The position numbers and the translations under genes are program-made. A stretch of DNA of 11,003 nt, taken from the NCBI GenBank assembly GCA_964462185.1, contig CAYWWV010000039.1, forward strand, positions 1-11,003, in the 5' to 3' direction. The notes under the pieces are model-generated. The model saw only the letters and a program-made list of their open reading frames with translations, was not told the origin of the DNA and searched no databases. The DNA comes from RBG-16-57-9 sp964462185. Its GTDB lineage: Archaea; Thermoproteota; Bathyarchaeia; TCS64. Positions 1 to 5,707 of the stretch are shown here, piece after piece. The number at the start of each line of letters is the position of its first letter. Within the stretch, counting starts at the first letter, position 1.

Positions 1-57
1 GCCTACATCACCCACAACGGCATCAAGGATGAGTTGGTGTTCTCCACGGGGAGCTAA
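1..57 (+). CDS. C-terminal end of an unknown gene (partial)
   Basis: Frame 1 is open from the window edge to a TAA at 55-57 and encodes 18 residues ending in ELVFSTGS. Almost every codon ends in G or C (tac, atc, acc, cac, aac, ggc), which is the codon habit of the clear genes in this window, so this is probably the true tail of a gene that starts outside. The piece is too short to assign a family. An AT-rich intergenic stretch follows directly. Confidence 0.5.
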   Translation, partial: AYITHNGIKDELVFSTGS

Positions 58-158
58 CTCTAACAAACTGATTCTGTGAACACTTACCACTATGTATTTA
101 CAGCCATCAATATGTTTCCACATGGAGAATAGGTTGTTTAATGTGTTGAAAAACGAAG

Positions 159-166
159 CTTTAAAT
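159..166 (+). promoter_or_regulatory. TATA-like box for the small membrane protein
   Basis: The sequence ctttaaat lies in an AT-rich stretch. Counting about 26 bases on from its centre gives a transcription start near 189, a few bases ahead of the ATG at 198. This spacing is the main reason for preferring that ATG over the one at 168, which would start almost inside the box. Confidence 0.4.
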
Positions 167-197
167 CATGTATTTATGTTCTATATTATTGTTCCAT

Positions 198-506
198 ATG
201 TTTGCTGGCAGGCCTGGGGTGTTGAAGGCGTCGCTGGTGCTGCTCCTGGGGGTGGCCGGCGACTGGATCTCCACCTGGCTGGGCCTGGCCAGGGGCCTAG
301 CCGAGTCCAACCCCCTAGCCCAGACATTGATGGAAGGCGGAAAATGGATTCAAGCAGACCTACTGGCAGTAACTGTTTGCCTAGCCACACCCCTCATAGC
401 AGTGAGAGCCACGGGGGACCGCCGCTTAGAACACCTGTTCCTCCTCCCCCTTGCAGCCGGGTTGGCCCGCCTCTTGGCCGCTGCCTGGAACCTGGCGCTT
501 CTTTAA
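198..506 (+). CDS. Small membrane protein, DUF5658-like
   Basis: A 102-residue hydrophobic protein with about three membrane segments (roughly residues 10-32, 50-68 and 80-100). The first helix carries the motif GDWISTW and is followed by ESNPLA. The D-x-x-S-T and E-x-NP pattern is typical of the small DUF5658-like membrane proteins of unknown function; I match it from memory of the family pattern. ATG 198 fits the upstream TATA-like box best; ATG 168 in the same frame would add ten residues. The gene converges on the TrmB-type regulator, with only four bases between the two stops. No function can be given. Confidence 0.65.
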   Translation: MFAGRPGVLKASLVLLLGVAGDWISTWLGLARGLAESNPLAQTLMEGGKWIQADLLAVTVCLATPLIAVRATGDRRLEHLFLLPLAAGLARLLAAAWNLALL

Positions 507-510
507 TTAG

Positions 511-1407
511 TCATCGGGAAGCCAATGCCCACATCTTTTGGAATAGTTCTCGGTAGTCCTCCACCAGGACCTTGTAGTTGGTGTAAAGGGCCTTGGCCCT
601 CGTGCTCTCCCCTGTCAGCATTATTATTGCCTCGTCTCGGTCTGAGACGATGAAGCCCGGCGTCTTCCTCTCGGTGTAGGCGAAGTCCGACTCGCCCAGC
701 TCCATCTGCTCCAGGACGTAGAGGCTGGTGGCGCTATAATTGGTCAGGATACGGGTTCGCAGGGAGCCCCCACTGGTTCTGACCTGGATCTCGTCGAGGA
801 AGGGGGTGTTGTAGAGCCAGATGAGGTTGTCGTCGGAGAGGGCCACCTCGATCTCCTTGGCAGCCTTCACCATCTCCATGATGCGGGCCGCTATGTGTTT
901 CCTCCCGTCTAGGACTTGGAAGACCTCTCTGTCTTGTTGGGTTCCCCGGGGCTGGGGCAGGCTCTCCCAGATCTCCAGCAGCTCCTTCTTACGCCTCTCC
1001 ATCTGGTGGACCCTCTGCCGCCTCTCCTCGATCTGGTTCTCCAAGACCCGCTCCAAAGGGTAGGCGCTGAACCTGAGGGGGCGCTCCAGGATCCGGCATA
1101 CAAACCCTTGCTCCTCCAGCCTGTTGAGGATCTTGTAGGCCTCCGTCCGGTGAACCCCAAGGGCCTCGGCTATGGCCTGTGCCTTGTGGGGGCCCAACCT
1201 AGCCAGGAACAAGTAAACGCGGATCTCGTTCTTGTTGAGTCTGAACCTTTCTAGCTCTTGCTCGATGGTTCTCAGGGCGTTGATTTGTTGGAGGGCTTCG
1301 GGGGCTCTGTGCACCAGGGCCGCCTTGGAATAGATGGGTAGGAGGTCTTTAGCCTCCCTCAAAACCCTCTTCGACTCCTGTTCCAAGGCTACTTGGTCTG
1401 ACTGCAT
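511..1407 (-). CDS. TrmB-family transcriptional regulator
   Basis: A 298-residue protein with an N-terminal helical extension of about 50 residues. A winged helix-turn-helix follows (about residues 50-118), recognisable by the TrmB pattern: ERFRLNKNEIRVYLFLARLG, then IAEALGVHRTEAYKILNRLE and a basic wing. A charged coiled coil (about 118-150, with ERRQRV and ERRKKELLEIW) leads to a C-terminal effector-type domain with DREVFQVLDGRKHI and repeated strand/helix elements as in TrmB-like regulators. TrmB proteins usually control sugar or other metabolic genes; the ligand here is unknown. A TTG at 1416 is in frame, but ATG 1407 lies at the right distance from a TATA-like box. The gene is divergent from nrdR, with a palindrome between them that may be its operator. 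Confidence 0.85.
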   Translation of the reverse strand: MQSDQVALEQESKRVLREAKDLLPIYSKAALVHRAPEALQQINALRTIEQELERFRLNKNEIRVYLFLARLGPHKAQAIAEALGVHRTEAYKILNRLEEQGFVCRILERPLRFSAYPLERVLENQIEERRQRVHQMERRKKELLEIWESLPQPRGTQQDREVFQVLDGRKHIAARIMEMVKAAKEIEVALSDDNLIWLYNTPFLDEIQVRTSGGSLRTRILTNYSATSLYVLEQMELGESDFAYTERKTPGFIVSDRDEAIIMLTGESTRAKALYTNYKVLVEDYRELFQKMWALASR

Positions 1408-1434
1408 CGGAACCAAATAGCAGCCTTGTCGGAA

Positions 1435-1444
1435 TATGTAAAAA
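1435..1444 (-). promoter_or_regulatory. TATA-like box of the TrmB-family gene
   Basis: On the minus strand the sequence reads tttttacata. Its centre near 1439 predicts transcription from about 1413, giving a leader of only a few bases before the ATG at 1407. Confidence 0.4.
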
Positions 1445-1450
1445 GAATCT

Positions 1451-1472
1451 GGAGCGAAAAACTAGTTTCTCC
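1451..1472. promoter_or_regulatory. Palindromic candidate operator between TrmB-type gene and nrdR
   Basis: The core aaactagttt (1459-1468) is a perfect 10-base palindrome. The flanks continue the symmetry imperfectly: ggag on the left and ctcc on the right, with extra bases in the left arm. It sits just upstream of the TATA-like box of the TrmB-family gene and 70 to 80 bases ahead of nrdR. It could bind the adjacent regulator. It does not resemble the bacterial NrdR box consensus. Confidence 0.35.
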
Positions 1473-1500
1473 ATCCACTTTCCCCCCTTTTTTCGGAATC

Positions 1501-1509
1501 CTTATAGTT
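1501..1509 (+). promoter_or_regulatory. Possible TATA-like box of nrdR
   Basis: The sequence cttatagtt is centred about 38 bases ahead of the GTG at 1544 and would give transcription from about 1531. The match is weak and this is only a suggestion. Confidence 0.25.
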
Positions 1510-1543
1510 TCGGAGGGTTTAGCCCCTATAGCGCTCGGGATCG

Positions 1544-2002
1544 GTGTCTTGTTTGAGGTGTCCGTTCTGTGGCTCCCCCAATCTTAGAACCCTGGAGACG
1601 AGGGAGTCGCCAAACAACATGAATCGTAGGAGGAAGGAGTGCCTGGACTGTGGGCGGCGGATGACCACCTATGAGTACATAGAGGAGATCGAGTTGATGG
1701 TTAGGAAGAAAGATGGGCGTTTGGAGAGGTTCAACCTCGACAAGATCGTTAAGGGCCTGCAGAAGGCCTGTGAGAAACGCCCTGTGAGCCTGGAGGATAT
1801 GCGGGACTTGGCGGAGAAGGTGCGGCAGAGCATCCTCGAGGAGGGGCGGGAGGTGGTCTCCAGCCAGGAGATCGGTGACCTGGTCATGGGGTTCCTCAAG
1901 GAGCTGGACTACGTCTCCTACGTTCGCTTCGCATCGGTCTACAGGAACTTCACCGATCCCGAGGACTTCGACAAGCTACTGAGCGAGTCGCGGCAGGCCT
2001 AG
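1544..2002 (+). CDS. nrdR: NrdR-like ribonucleotide reductase repressor
   Basis: A full-length NrdR (about 150 residues). The N-terminal zinc ribbon has CPFC (Cys6, Cys9) and CLDC (Cys33, Cys36), with the typical NRRRKECLDCGRRMTTYE stretch. The C-terminal ATP-cone (about residues 50-140) shows VRKKDGRLERFNLDKI, ACEKRPVS, then DYVSYVRFASVYRNF, all hallmarks of the family. NrdR senses ATP/dATP through the cone and represses ribonucleotide reductase genes in bacteria. The start is GTG at 1544, or TTG at 1553, which would give the canonical M-x-C-P-x-C beginning; no clear ribosome site decides. No reductase gene is visible nearby. The TAG stop overlaps the stop of endA on the other strand in a shared CTAG. 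Confidence 0.9.
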   Translation: MSCLRCPFCGSPNLRTLETRESPNNMNRRRKECLDCGRRMTTYEYIEEIELMVRKKDGRLERFNLDKIVKGLQKACEKRPVSLEDMRDLAEKVRQSILEEGREVVSSQEIGDLVMGFLKELDYVSYVRFASVYRNFTDPEDFDKLLSESRQA

Positions 2003-2544
2003 GGCCTCCACCAGTTGAACTCGACGAAATCCACGCCTTGATCCACCACCGCCAAGACGAAGGCTTTCCGGACGGTGGTGGCCAGCCTCCCCGTTCTTAG
2101 AATCTGGGTGGCGGTTAATGGGGTTCCAGGCTTTGCCACATCCACCAGGTAGGGGGCGTGGTCGATCCCTGGCCCATGCTCGTAGACGGCGAAGTCGCAG
2201 CCGTATTTCAGGCCTGGCGTCACCACGTATCCTTTATCCCTAAGCTCCTTGTAGACCCGACTCTTCTCTTGGAATCCTTGGAAGCCTCTGGCTGCTTCAG
2301 CCACCTCCGGGGCTGTCAGCTCCCTCCCCCCTTGGAGCACCCTGAGGGCGCGGCGCTGGGCCAAGTAGTATGCCTCTATTAGGTCCAAGACCAGGGGCGG
2401 GTCAACCCCTTTGCGGGGCCTGGGGTCTCCAATTGGCCGTCCGTAGAAGCCCGTGGAGTACAGCTGGTTAGCATGGTCGCGGTCCCAGACCACCACCTTG
2501 AACCCGCCTAACAGCTCCCCGATAGGCGTGTTCTTCAACCCCAA
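1999..2544 (-). CDS. endA: tRNA-intron (splicing) endonuclease, catalytic subunit
   Basis: A 181-residue archaeal EndA, which cuts bulge-helix-bulge junctions in pre-tRNA and pre-rRNA. The N-terminal domain has the typical LYSTGFYGRPIG. The C-terminal nuclease domain shows KGYVVTPGLKYGCDFAVYEH, DHAPYLVDV and TVRKAFVLAVVD. The catalytic triad is intact: Tyr121, His129 and Lys160, matching the Tyr/His/Lys of the Methanocaldococcus enzyme. The length fits the single-domain subunit, which forms either a homotetramer or, with a structural partner, a heterotetramer; which form cannot be told here. The start is TTG at 2544 or the next TTG at 2538. The gene follows the DUF47 gene by three bases and is probably in the same transcript. 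Confidence 0.92.
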   Translation of the reverse strand: MGLKNTPIGELLGGFKVVVWDRDHANQLYSTGFYGRPIGDPRPRKGVDPPLVLDLIEAYYLAQRRALRVLQGGRELTAPEVAEAARGFQGFQEKSRVYKELRDKGYVVTPGLKYGCDFAVYEHGPGIDHAPYLVDVAKPGTPLTATQILRTGRLATTVRKAFVLAVVDQGVDFVEFNWWRP

Positions 2545-2547
2545 TCA

Positions 2548-3201
2548 CTACAGGGATATGATTCGTATTAGGTCCGAGGTGTCTCGAACGGTGTCCACCA
2601 GCTCCTCGATCTGGTAGACCGTGTCCTTGAGCATGAGTAAGATATGGACCTCGGCCTCGCTCTCCATAATATCCATCTCCACCTGGACGTGGACGGAGTC
2701 TACCTTTCTCTCGATGGCGTCTATCTCCTTGGTGAACCCGATGGCCTTGGTGCTGTTGAACCCCATGGACATCATGGCCTCCCGGAGCTTCAACAGGGCG
2801 TCGAAGGCTAGGTCGGCCACCCCCTCAATCTTCTCCAAGGCCTCCGCCGGCGGTTTCCACCCCCTCTGCTCCATGGCCGACAGCCTCTGGCCAATGCTGT
2901 ATATGTGGTCCAAGATGTCCCCAAATGTGCTTATCAAACGGAAGAAGTCATCCCTCGAAACCAAGACCCCCCCAATCTCGTGGAGCTCCTTCAAAAGGCT
3001 CCCCCGGATGTCATTGGACTTCTCTATGAGTTCCTCCACCTCACCCATCTTCTCGGAGACCCCCTCTCCTTCCCCCTTTTTCACCGAGTCTAGGATGGTG
3101 AGTATTATTCTAAATGCATTCACAATCAACCTTGTGTTGTCCTGGCAGAGCATGATGAGGGTGCGCATTGTGCGGTCTTCTGATTCTACTGGGAATACCA
3201 T
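2548..3201 (-). CDS. DUF47/PhoU-like helical protein
   Basis: A 217-residue, almost entirely helical protein with the two-repeat layout of DUF47 (PhoU-related, PF01865). The first repeat has EELIEKSNDIRGSLLKEL and SRDDFFRLISTFGDILDHI. The second has FTKEIDAIERKVDSVHV and LLMLKDTVYQIEELVDTVRD. The acidic positions of each repeat are those that bind metal clusters in PhoU folds. Family members usually accompany a Pit phosphate transporter gene and are thought to regulate it; no transporter is seen here, and endA follows instead. The ATG has a good Shine-Dalgarno-like GGTG five bases upstream (minus strand, 3207-3210). The role in phosphate transport is family knowledge, not shown here. Confidence 0.75.
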   Translation of the reverse strand: MVFPVESEDRTMRTLIMLCQDNTRLIVNAFRIILTILDSVKKGEGEGVSEKMGEVEELIEKSNDIRGSLLKELHEIGGVLVSRDDFFRLISTFGDILDHIYSIGQRLSAMEQRGWKPPAEALEKIEGVADLAFDALLKLREAMMSMGFNSTKAIGFTKEIDAIERKVDSVHVQVEMDIMESEAEVHILLMLKDTVYQIEELVDTVRDTSDLIRIISL

Positions 3202-3241
3202 TATGACACCAGCTTACCATGTAAGATAACTCCCTGGGCGG

Positions 3242-3248
3242 TTTTAAA
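3242..3248 (-). promoter_or_regulatory. TATA-like box for the DUF47-endA operon
   Basis: The sequence ttttaaa contains the symmetric tttaaa, so it could serve either strand. On the minus strand it predicts a start near 3219 and an 18-base leader that holds the GGTG ribosome site. On the plus strand it would start transcription near 3272, at the first hairpin of the non-coding region. Confidence 0.45.
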
Positions 3249-3272
3249 CTTACTACCACAGTGGACCCGGAG

Positions 3273-3290
3273 AGGGCTTCAAAAAGCCCT
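3273..3290. repeat. Perfect 7-bp hairpin
   Basis: agggctt and aagccct pair perfectly around the loop caaa. It lies about 26 bases past the symmetric TATA-like box at 3242-3248, so it could form the 5' end of a plus-strand RNA. There is no T-run to make it a clear terminator. Confidence 0.5.
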
Positions 3291-3426
3291 AAAGAGGACT
3301 ATGGGTTGCAAATCTTCTACTGGCTGGCCCCTCGCTTCAAGCATCCCTAGCGGCCAATAACCCTTTTCAAGGCCTTAAACGGGGTTCAGGGCTTACGGTC
3401 AAGTCTTCCATACCTCTCTCGGACCT

Positions 3427-3470
3427 GCCTCCACGCCGGAGAAGGTGCGCGGGTTACTCCCCGTGGAGGC
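3427..3470. repeat. Long stem-loop: 9-bp outer and 4-bp inner stem
   Basis: gcctccacg (3427-3435) pairs with cgtggaggc (3462-3470). Inside it ggag (3438-3441) pairs with ctcc (3457-3460), leaving a 15-base loop. A two-part stem separated by a small internal loop is typical of folded RNA and is the strongest structural element of the gene-free region. Confidence 0.55.
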
Positions 3471-3495
3471 GTAGACTATGTTACTGTTTCCCTGC

Positions 3496-3518
3496 CGGGG
3501 GTTTACCCCGTAAGGGGT
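3496..3518. repeat. Alternative hairpins, one with a GTAA tetraloop
   Basis: acccc (3505-3509) and ggggt (3514-3518) enclose gtaa, a GNRA-type tetraloop if transcribed on the plus strand. The same cccc can instead pair with cgggg at 3496-3500. The two pairings exclude each other. Confidence 0.45.
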
Positions 3519-3599
3519 TGAGGTCTGGAAGCCTTGCTGCTATGCATGGCTATGGCTGAGTGTAGGGTTCCGCGTAGGAGAGGAGGGGGTTCCCGGCCT

Positions 3600-3818
3600 C
3601 TACCTTCGCTGGTCTTTCTTGTTGGAGGTCCACCACTCCAGGTATTCCTGGTTCCGCTGCCTACGCTTCTCCTCCTCGTCGTCATCCCGTGAGTAGAGCC
3701 TCTCCAGCTCTTTGCTCAGCTGGGACTCGGTGTAAGTGAGGCCGCAGCTCTGGCAGCTATACTGGCGGAGCTTGTAGTCCCACTTGAGCCTTCCCCCGCA
3801 CTCGGTGCAGTAGGGCAC
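3600..3818 (-). CDS. Small zinc-ribbon protein with charged helical tail
   Basis: A 72-residue protein. Residues 1-30 hold two pairs of cysteines, MPYCTECGG and YSCQSCGLTY, which form a classic zinc ribbon. The rest is a charged helix with an acidic patch (DDDEEEKRR) and a basic end. The start must be GTG 3818, because the preceding codon in frame is a TAG and a G-rich ribosome site lies just upstream. Similar small zinc-ribbon proteins occur in archaea, but their functions are mostly unknown. A nucleic-acid or transcription role would be a guess. The gene is divergent from the amidinotransferase-fold enzyme. Confidence 0.75.
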   Translation of the reverse strand: MPYCTECGGRLKWDYKLRQYSCQSCGLTYTESQLSKELERLYSRDDDEEEKRRQRNQEYLEWWTSNKKDQRR

Positions 3819-3887
3819 CTATCTGCTCCCCCCCTGAGAGAGTTTTCCAACCATCTCTAAACCTCACCTCTATCACCACACCCTTAG

Positions 3888-3896
3888 GTATAATTC
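3888..3896 (-). promoter_or_regulatory. TATA-like box of the zinc-ribbon gene
   Basis: The minus strand reads aattatacc. The predicted start near 3866 gives a leader of about 48 bases that ends in a G-rich ribosome site before the GTG at 3818. Confidence 0.35.
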
Positions 3897-3986
3897 TTAT
3901 GCGAGACCTCTGCCCCCTCCCCTCTCCCATCCCCAGGCTTCCAGAGGGAGCCCTACTACTACCTACACCCCCAACCCGCGAATGTG

Positions 3987-3994
3987 TTTTAAAG
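3987..3994 (+). promoter_or_regulatory. TATA-like box of the amidinotransferase-fold gene
   Basis: ttttaaag predicts transcription from about 4016-4020. That lies after the GTG at 3996 and close to the in-frame TTG at 4020, which suggests a leaderless message starting there. Confidence 0.4.
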
Positions 3995-3995
3995 A

Positions 3996-5114
3996 GTGGG
4001 GCCACCCTCTTTGATCGAGTTGAGCGACCTAGAGACAAAGGTTAAGGAGTACACCGAGTCTGCGAAGGACCTCCACGATACCTACCACCGGCTTCACCCC
4101 CAGGTGGTGAGCGACTTCGAGGAGGAGATGCCCAAGTATTGGGGGAGGAAGTGGAAGGCCAACACCACGGTGGGCAAGCTGAGGGTGGTCTTGCTCCACC
4201 GCCCTGGAAGGGAGTTTCTGAGTGTGGGGAAGCCCACGCCTTGGCCCCCCCACGAGTCCAGTTGGAGGGCTTGGCGGATGACGGAGAAGCCCAACCTGGA
4301 TGAGCTGGTGGAGCACCATGAGAACCTGGTGGACGCCTTCAAGGCTGAGGGGGTGGAGGTCATCATACGTAAGCCAGACCCCTACGACCCCCCCTACACT
4401 GTGAAGTCCATCTACTGTGATGACGTGGCCCACCCCGCCGTCTATGGCCACGTGATCCTCCGGATGTACGACTATATTAGGAAGGGGGAGGAGATGCCCA
4501 CCTTCCAGACGCTGGCGGAGCACGGCATACCCGTGGTGGGGATGATCACGGGGAAGGGGATGGTGGAGGGCGGGCCCTGCGGTTGGCTCGACGAGAAGCA
4601 CGCCATCATCGAGGTCCACTATCCTCGTGGCAACACCAAGGAGCCCGAGGTTATGCGGGCAAACGAGTCTGGCCATATGCAGTACGCCCGGATCATCTGG
4701 CAGCAGGACCCTGAGGTAGACATCCGTATTGGCCCTGGGTATGGGACCAGGAAGGGCACCATCCACTACAGTATGATTGACAGGCACACCTCTGTGGGGG
4801 ATGAGCGGTTTTACGACCCCTATTTGGTTGATTGGATGAAGGCGGAGATGGGTTGGGAGTTCATCAAGCCCCCAGACGACTTGGTGAGCATTGATACGCG
4901 GGGTTTTGCCAAGGGCCCCGATTGCGGGGTGGTCTTGGAGCCCATGAAGATCATGACCACCGACCAGTATCCCAAGGCCACCAAGTGGTTTGAGAGCATC
5001 GGGGTTGAGGTGGTGGAGGTCCACATCCCAAGCCTGGTGCGCCCGCGGAACAGCGGCAGCATCCACTGCCTGGTGGGCAGCCTTATGAGGGACCCGGAGC
5101 CCAAGAGCTACTAG
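3996..5114 (+). CDS. Arginine deiminase/amidinotransferase-fold enzyme
   Basis: A 372-residue member of the guanidine-modifying superfamily (arginine deiminase, dimethylarginine hydrolase, amidinotransferases). Markers in order: GKLRVVLLHRPGREF (about 60-74), the substrate-side CDDVAHP (141-147), MVEGGPCGW with catalytic Glu191, TIHYSMID with catalytic His257, and near the end SGSIHCLVG with nucleophile Cys358. The Glu/His/Cys triad is complete. The usual EGGD is EGGP here, and the N-terminal 60 residues and the acidic middle part are longer than in simple deiminases, so the substrate may differ. The start is GTG 3996 or, from the promoter position, TTG 4020. It stands alone between two divergent or convergent neighbours, so context gives no pathway. 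Its stop shares CTAG with the thyX-like gene. Confidence 0.75.
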   Translation: MGPPSLIELSDLETKVKEYTESAKDLHDTYHRLHPQVVSDFEEEMPKYWGRKWKANTTVGKLRVVLLHRPGREFLSVGKPTPWPPHESSWRAWRMTEKPNLDELVEHHENLVDAFKAEGVEVIIRKPDPYDPPYTVKSIYCDDVAHPAVYGHVILRMYDYIRKGEEMPTFQTLAEHGIPVVGMITGKGMVEGGPCGWLDEKHAIIEVHYPRGNTKEPEVMRANESGHMQYARIIWQQDPEVDIRIGPGYGTRKGTIHYSMIDRHTSVGDERFYDPYLVDWMKAEMGWEFIKPPDDLVSIDTRGFAKGPDCGVVLEPMKIMTTDQYPKATKWFESIGVEVVEVHIPSLVRPRNSGSIHCLVGSLMRDPEPKSY

Positions 5115-5707
5115 GGCTCGGCCCTATACTCCTCCCAGGCCTCCTTCATGCGGCCGCAGTTGAAGCGGCCCTCGGGGCAGTATCCCAGTTGGAGGCAGTA
5201 GGGGCCGGCACCGCGGAAGAGGGTTGGCTGGGCCTCCCTTAGCTCTCTGAGGGCCTCCTTGGCCAGGGCCCGTATCTCCCACTGGGCGCGGTAGCAGAGC
5301 CTCAGCCCCAGGAAGTGGAGGAGGCTCCCTCCGTCCATGGTCATGAGGAGGCTGGTCTCGGTGGCGTTGGGCAGGAGGAACCTGGCGTCCTCCTTGGAGA
5401 CGCCGCTGGCGATGAGGGACTCGTAGGCCTCCTGCACGGCCTTAACCACGTCCAGGAACTCCCTGCGCCCAGCCATGCTGGGGGGCTCCACAACCCTCTC
5501 CCCCAGACGCTTCACCGTTATGTATCTCTGGCTCTGCTGGCTGAAGCTGGCCACCCGGTGGCGCACCAGCTGGTGGCTGCAGGCGCGGCTCACCCCCTCC
5601 ACGGCAAACACATAGCCCATGTGGGGGAGGAGGTCACGGGGCCGTGTCCCCGGGAGGGCCTCCATCAAAGGTTCCAGCGGGGTGTAGCTCAGCAGACGCA
5701 CCCTCAT
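5111..5707 (-). CDS. thyX: ThyX-type thymidylate synthase subunit with RHRx7S (dUMP side)
   Basis: ThyX makes dTMP from dUMP with methylenetetrahydrofolate and FAD. This 198-residue protein has the signature RHRVASFSQQS (Arg49 to Ser59) followed by QRY. It also has Gln46, Arg61, Arg109 and Arg136 at the positions that bind dUMP in the Thermotoga enzyme, and AQWEI after Arg136. It is shorter than usual at the front: the H-x4-E-H segment before the EGVSRA strand is missing (only LPHMGYVF remains), and the usual N-A-R of the later helix is D-G-G (125-127). Both losses are on the FAD side. The C-terminus carries three cysteines (171, 177, 184). Its ATG overlaps the stop of the second ThyX-like gene (ATGA), so the two are probably translated together. 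Confidence 0.88.
   Translation of the reverse strand: MRVRLLSYTPLEPLMEALPGTRPRDLLPHMGYVFAVEGVSRACSHQLVRHRVASFSQQSQRYITVKRLGERVVEPPSMAGRREFLDVVKAVQEAYESLIASGVSKEDARFLLPNATETSLLMTMDGGSLLHFLGLRLCYRAQWEIRALAKEALRELREAQPTLFRGAGPYCLQLGYCPEGRFNCGRMKEAWEEYRAEP

Larger units (their letters stand above)
3249..3599. other. Gene-free region with several hairpins, possible structured RNA
   Basis: About 350 bases without a believable reading frame, between the DUF47 promoter and the end of the zinc-ribbon gene. The stretch contains a 7-base-pair hairpin (3273-3290), a long two-part stem (3427-3470) and a hairpin with a GTAA tetraloop (3505-3518), plus shorter complementary pieces. I compared it by eye with archaeal SRP RNA (no GGTCAGG...GGAAGG signature), RNase P RNA (no GAAAGTCC) and 5S RNA, and none fits. 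The AT-rich box at 3242-3248 could be a plus-strand promoter. Strand, boundaries and identity are open. Confidence 0.4.

Noticed and set aside
92..556. 154-codon plus-strand frame overlapping the small membrane protein
   Set aside because: It changes from AT-rich to proline/glycine-rich nonsense and runs into the TrmB-type gene. The frame of 198-506 gives a proper membrane protein.
3361..3600. RNase P RNA on the minus strand, suggested by ggggtaaaccccc (around 3498-3510)
   Set aside because: The sequence resembles the GGTAAACCCC segment of RNase P RNA, but the GAAAGTCC region and the closing conserved segment were not found in the right order.
3757..4038. 93-codon minus-strand frame with a protein-like stretch RIIPKGVVIEVRFRDGW
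   Set aside because: It overlaps the zinc-ribbon gene in another frame and the start of the amidinotransferase-fold gene, and has no good start. The stretch lies over promoter elements. It keeps a small chance of being real.
4029..5066. 345-codon minus-strand frame
   Set aside because: It is antisense to the amidinotransferase-fold gene, rich in His/Leu/Gly/Pro, and without any motif. It is a by-product of GC-rich codon use.
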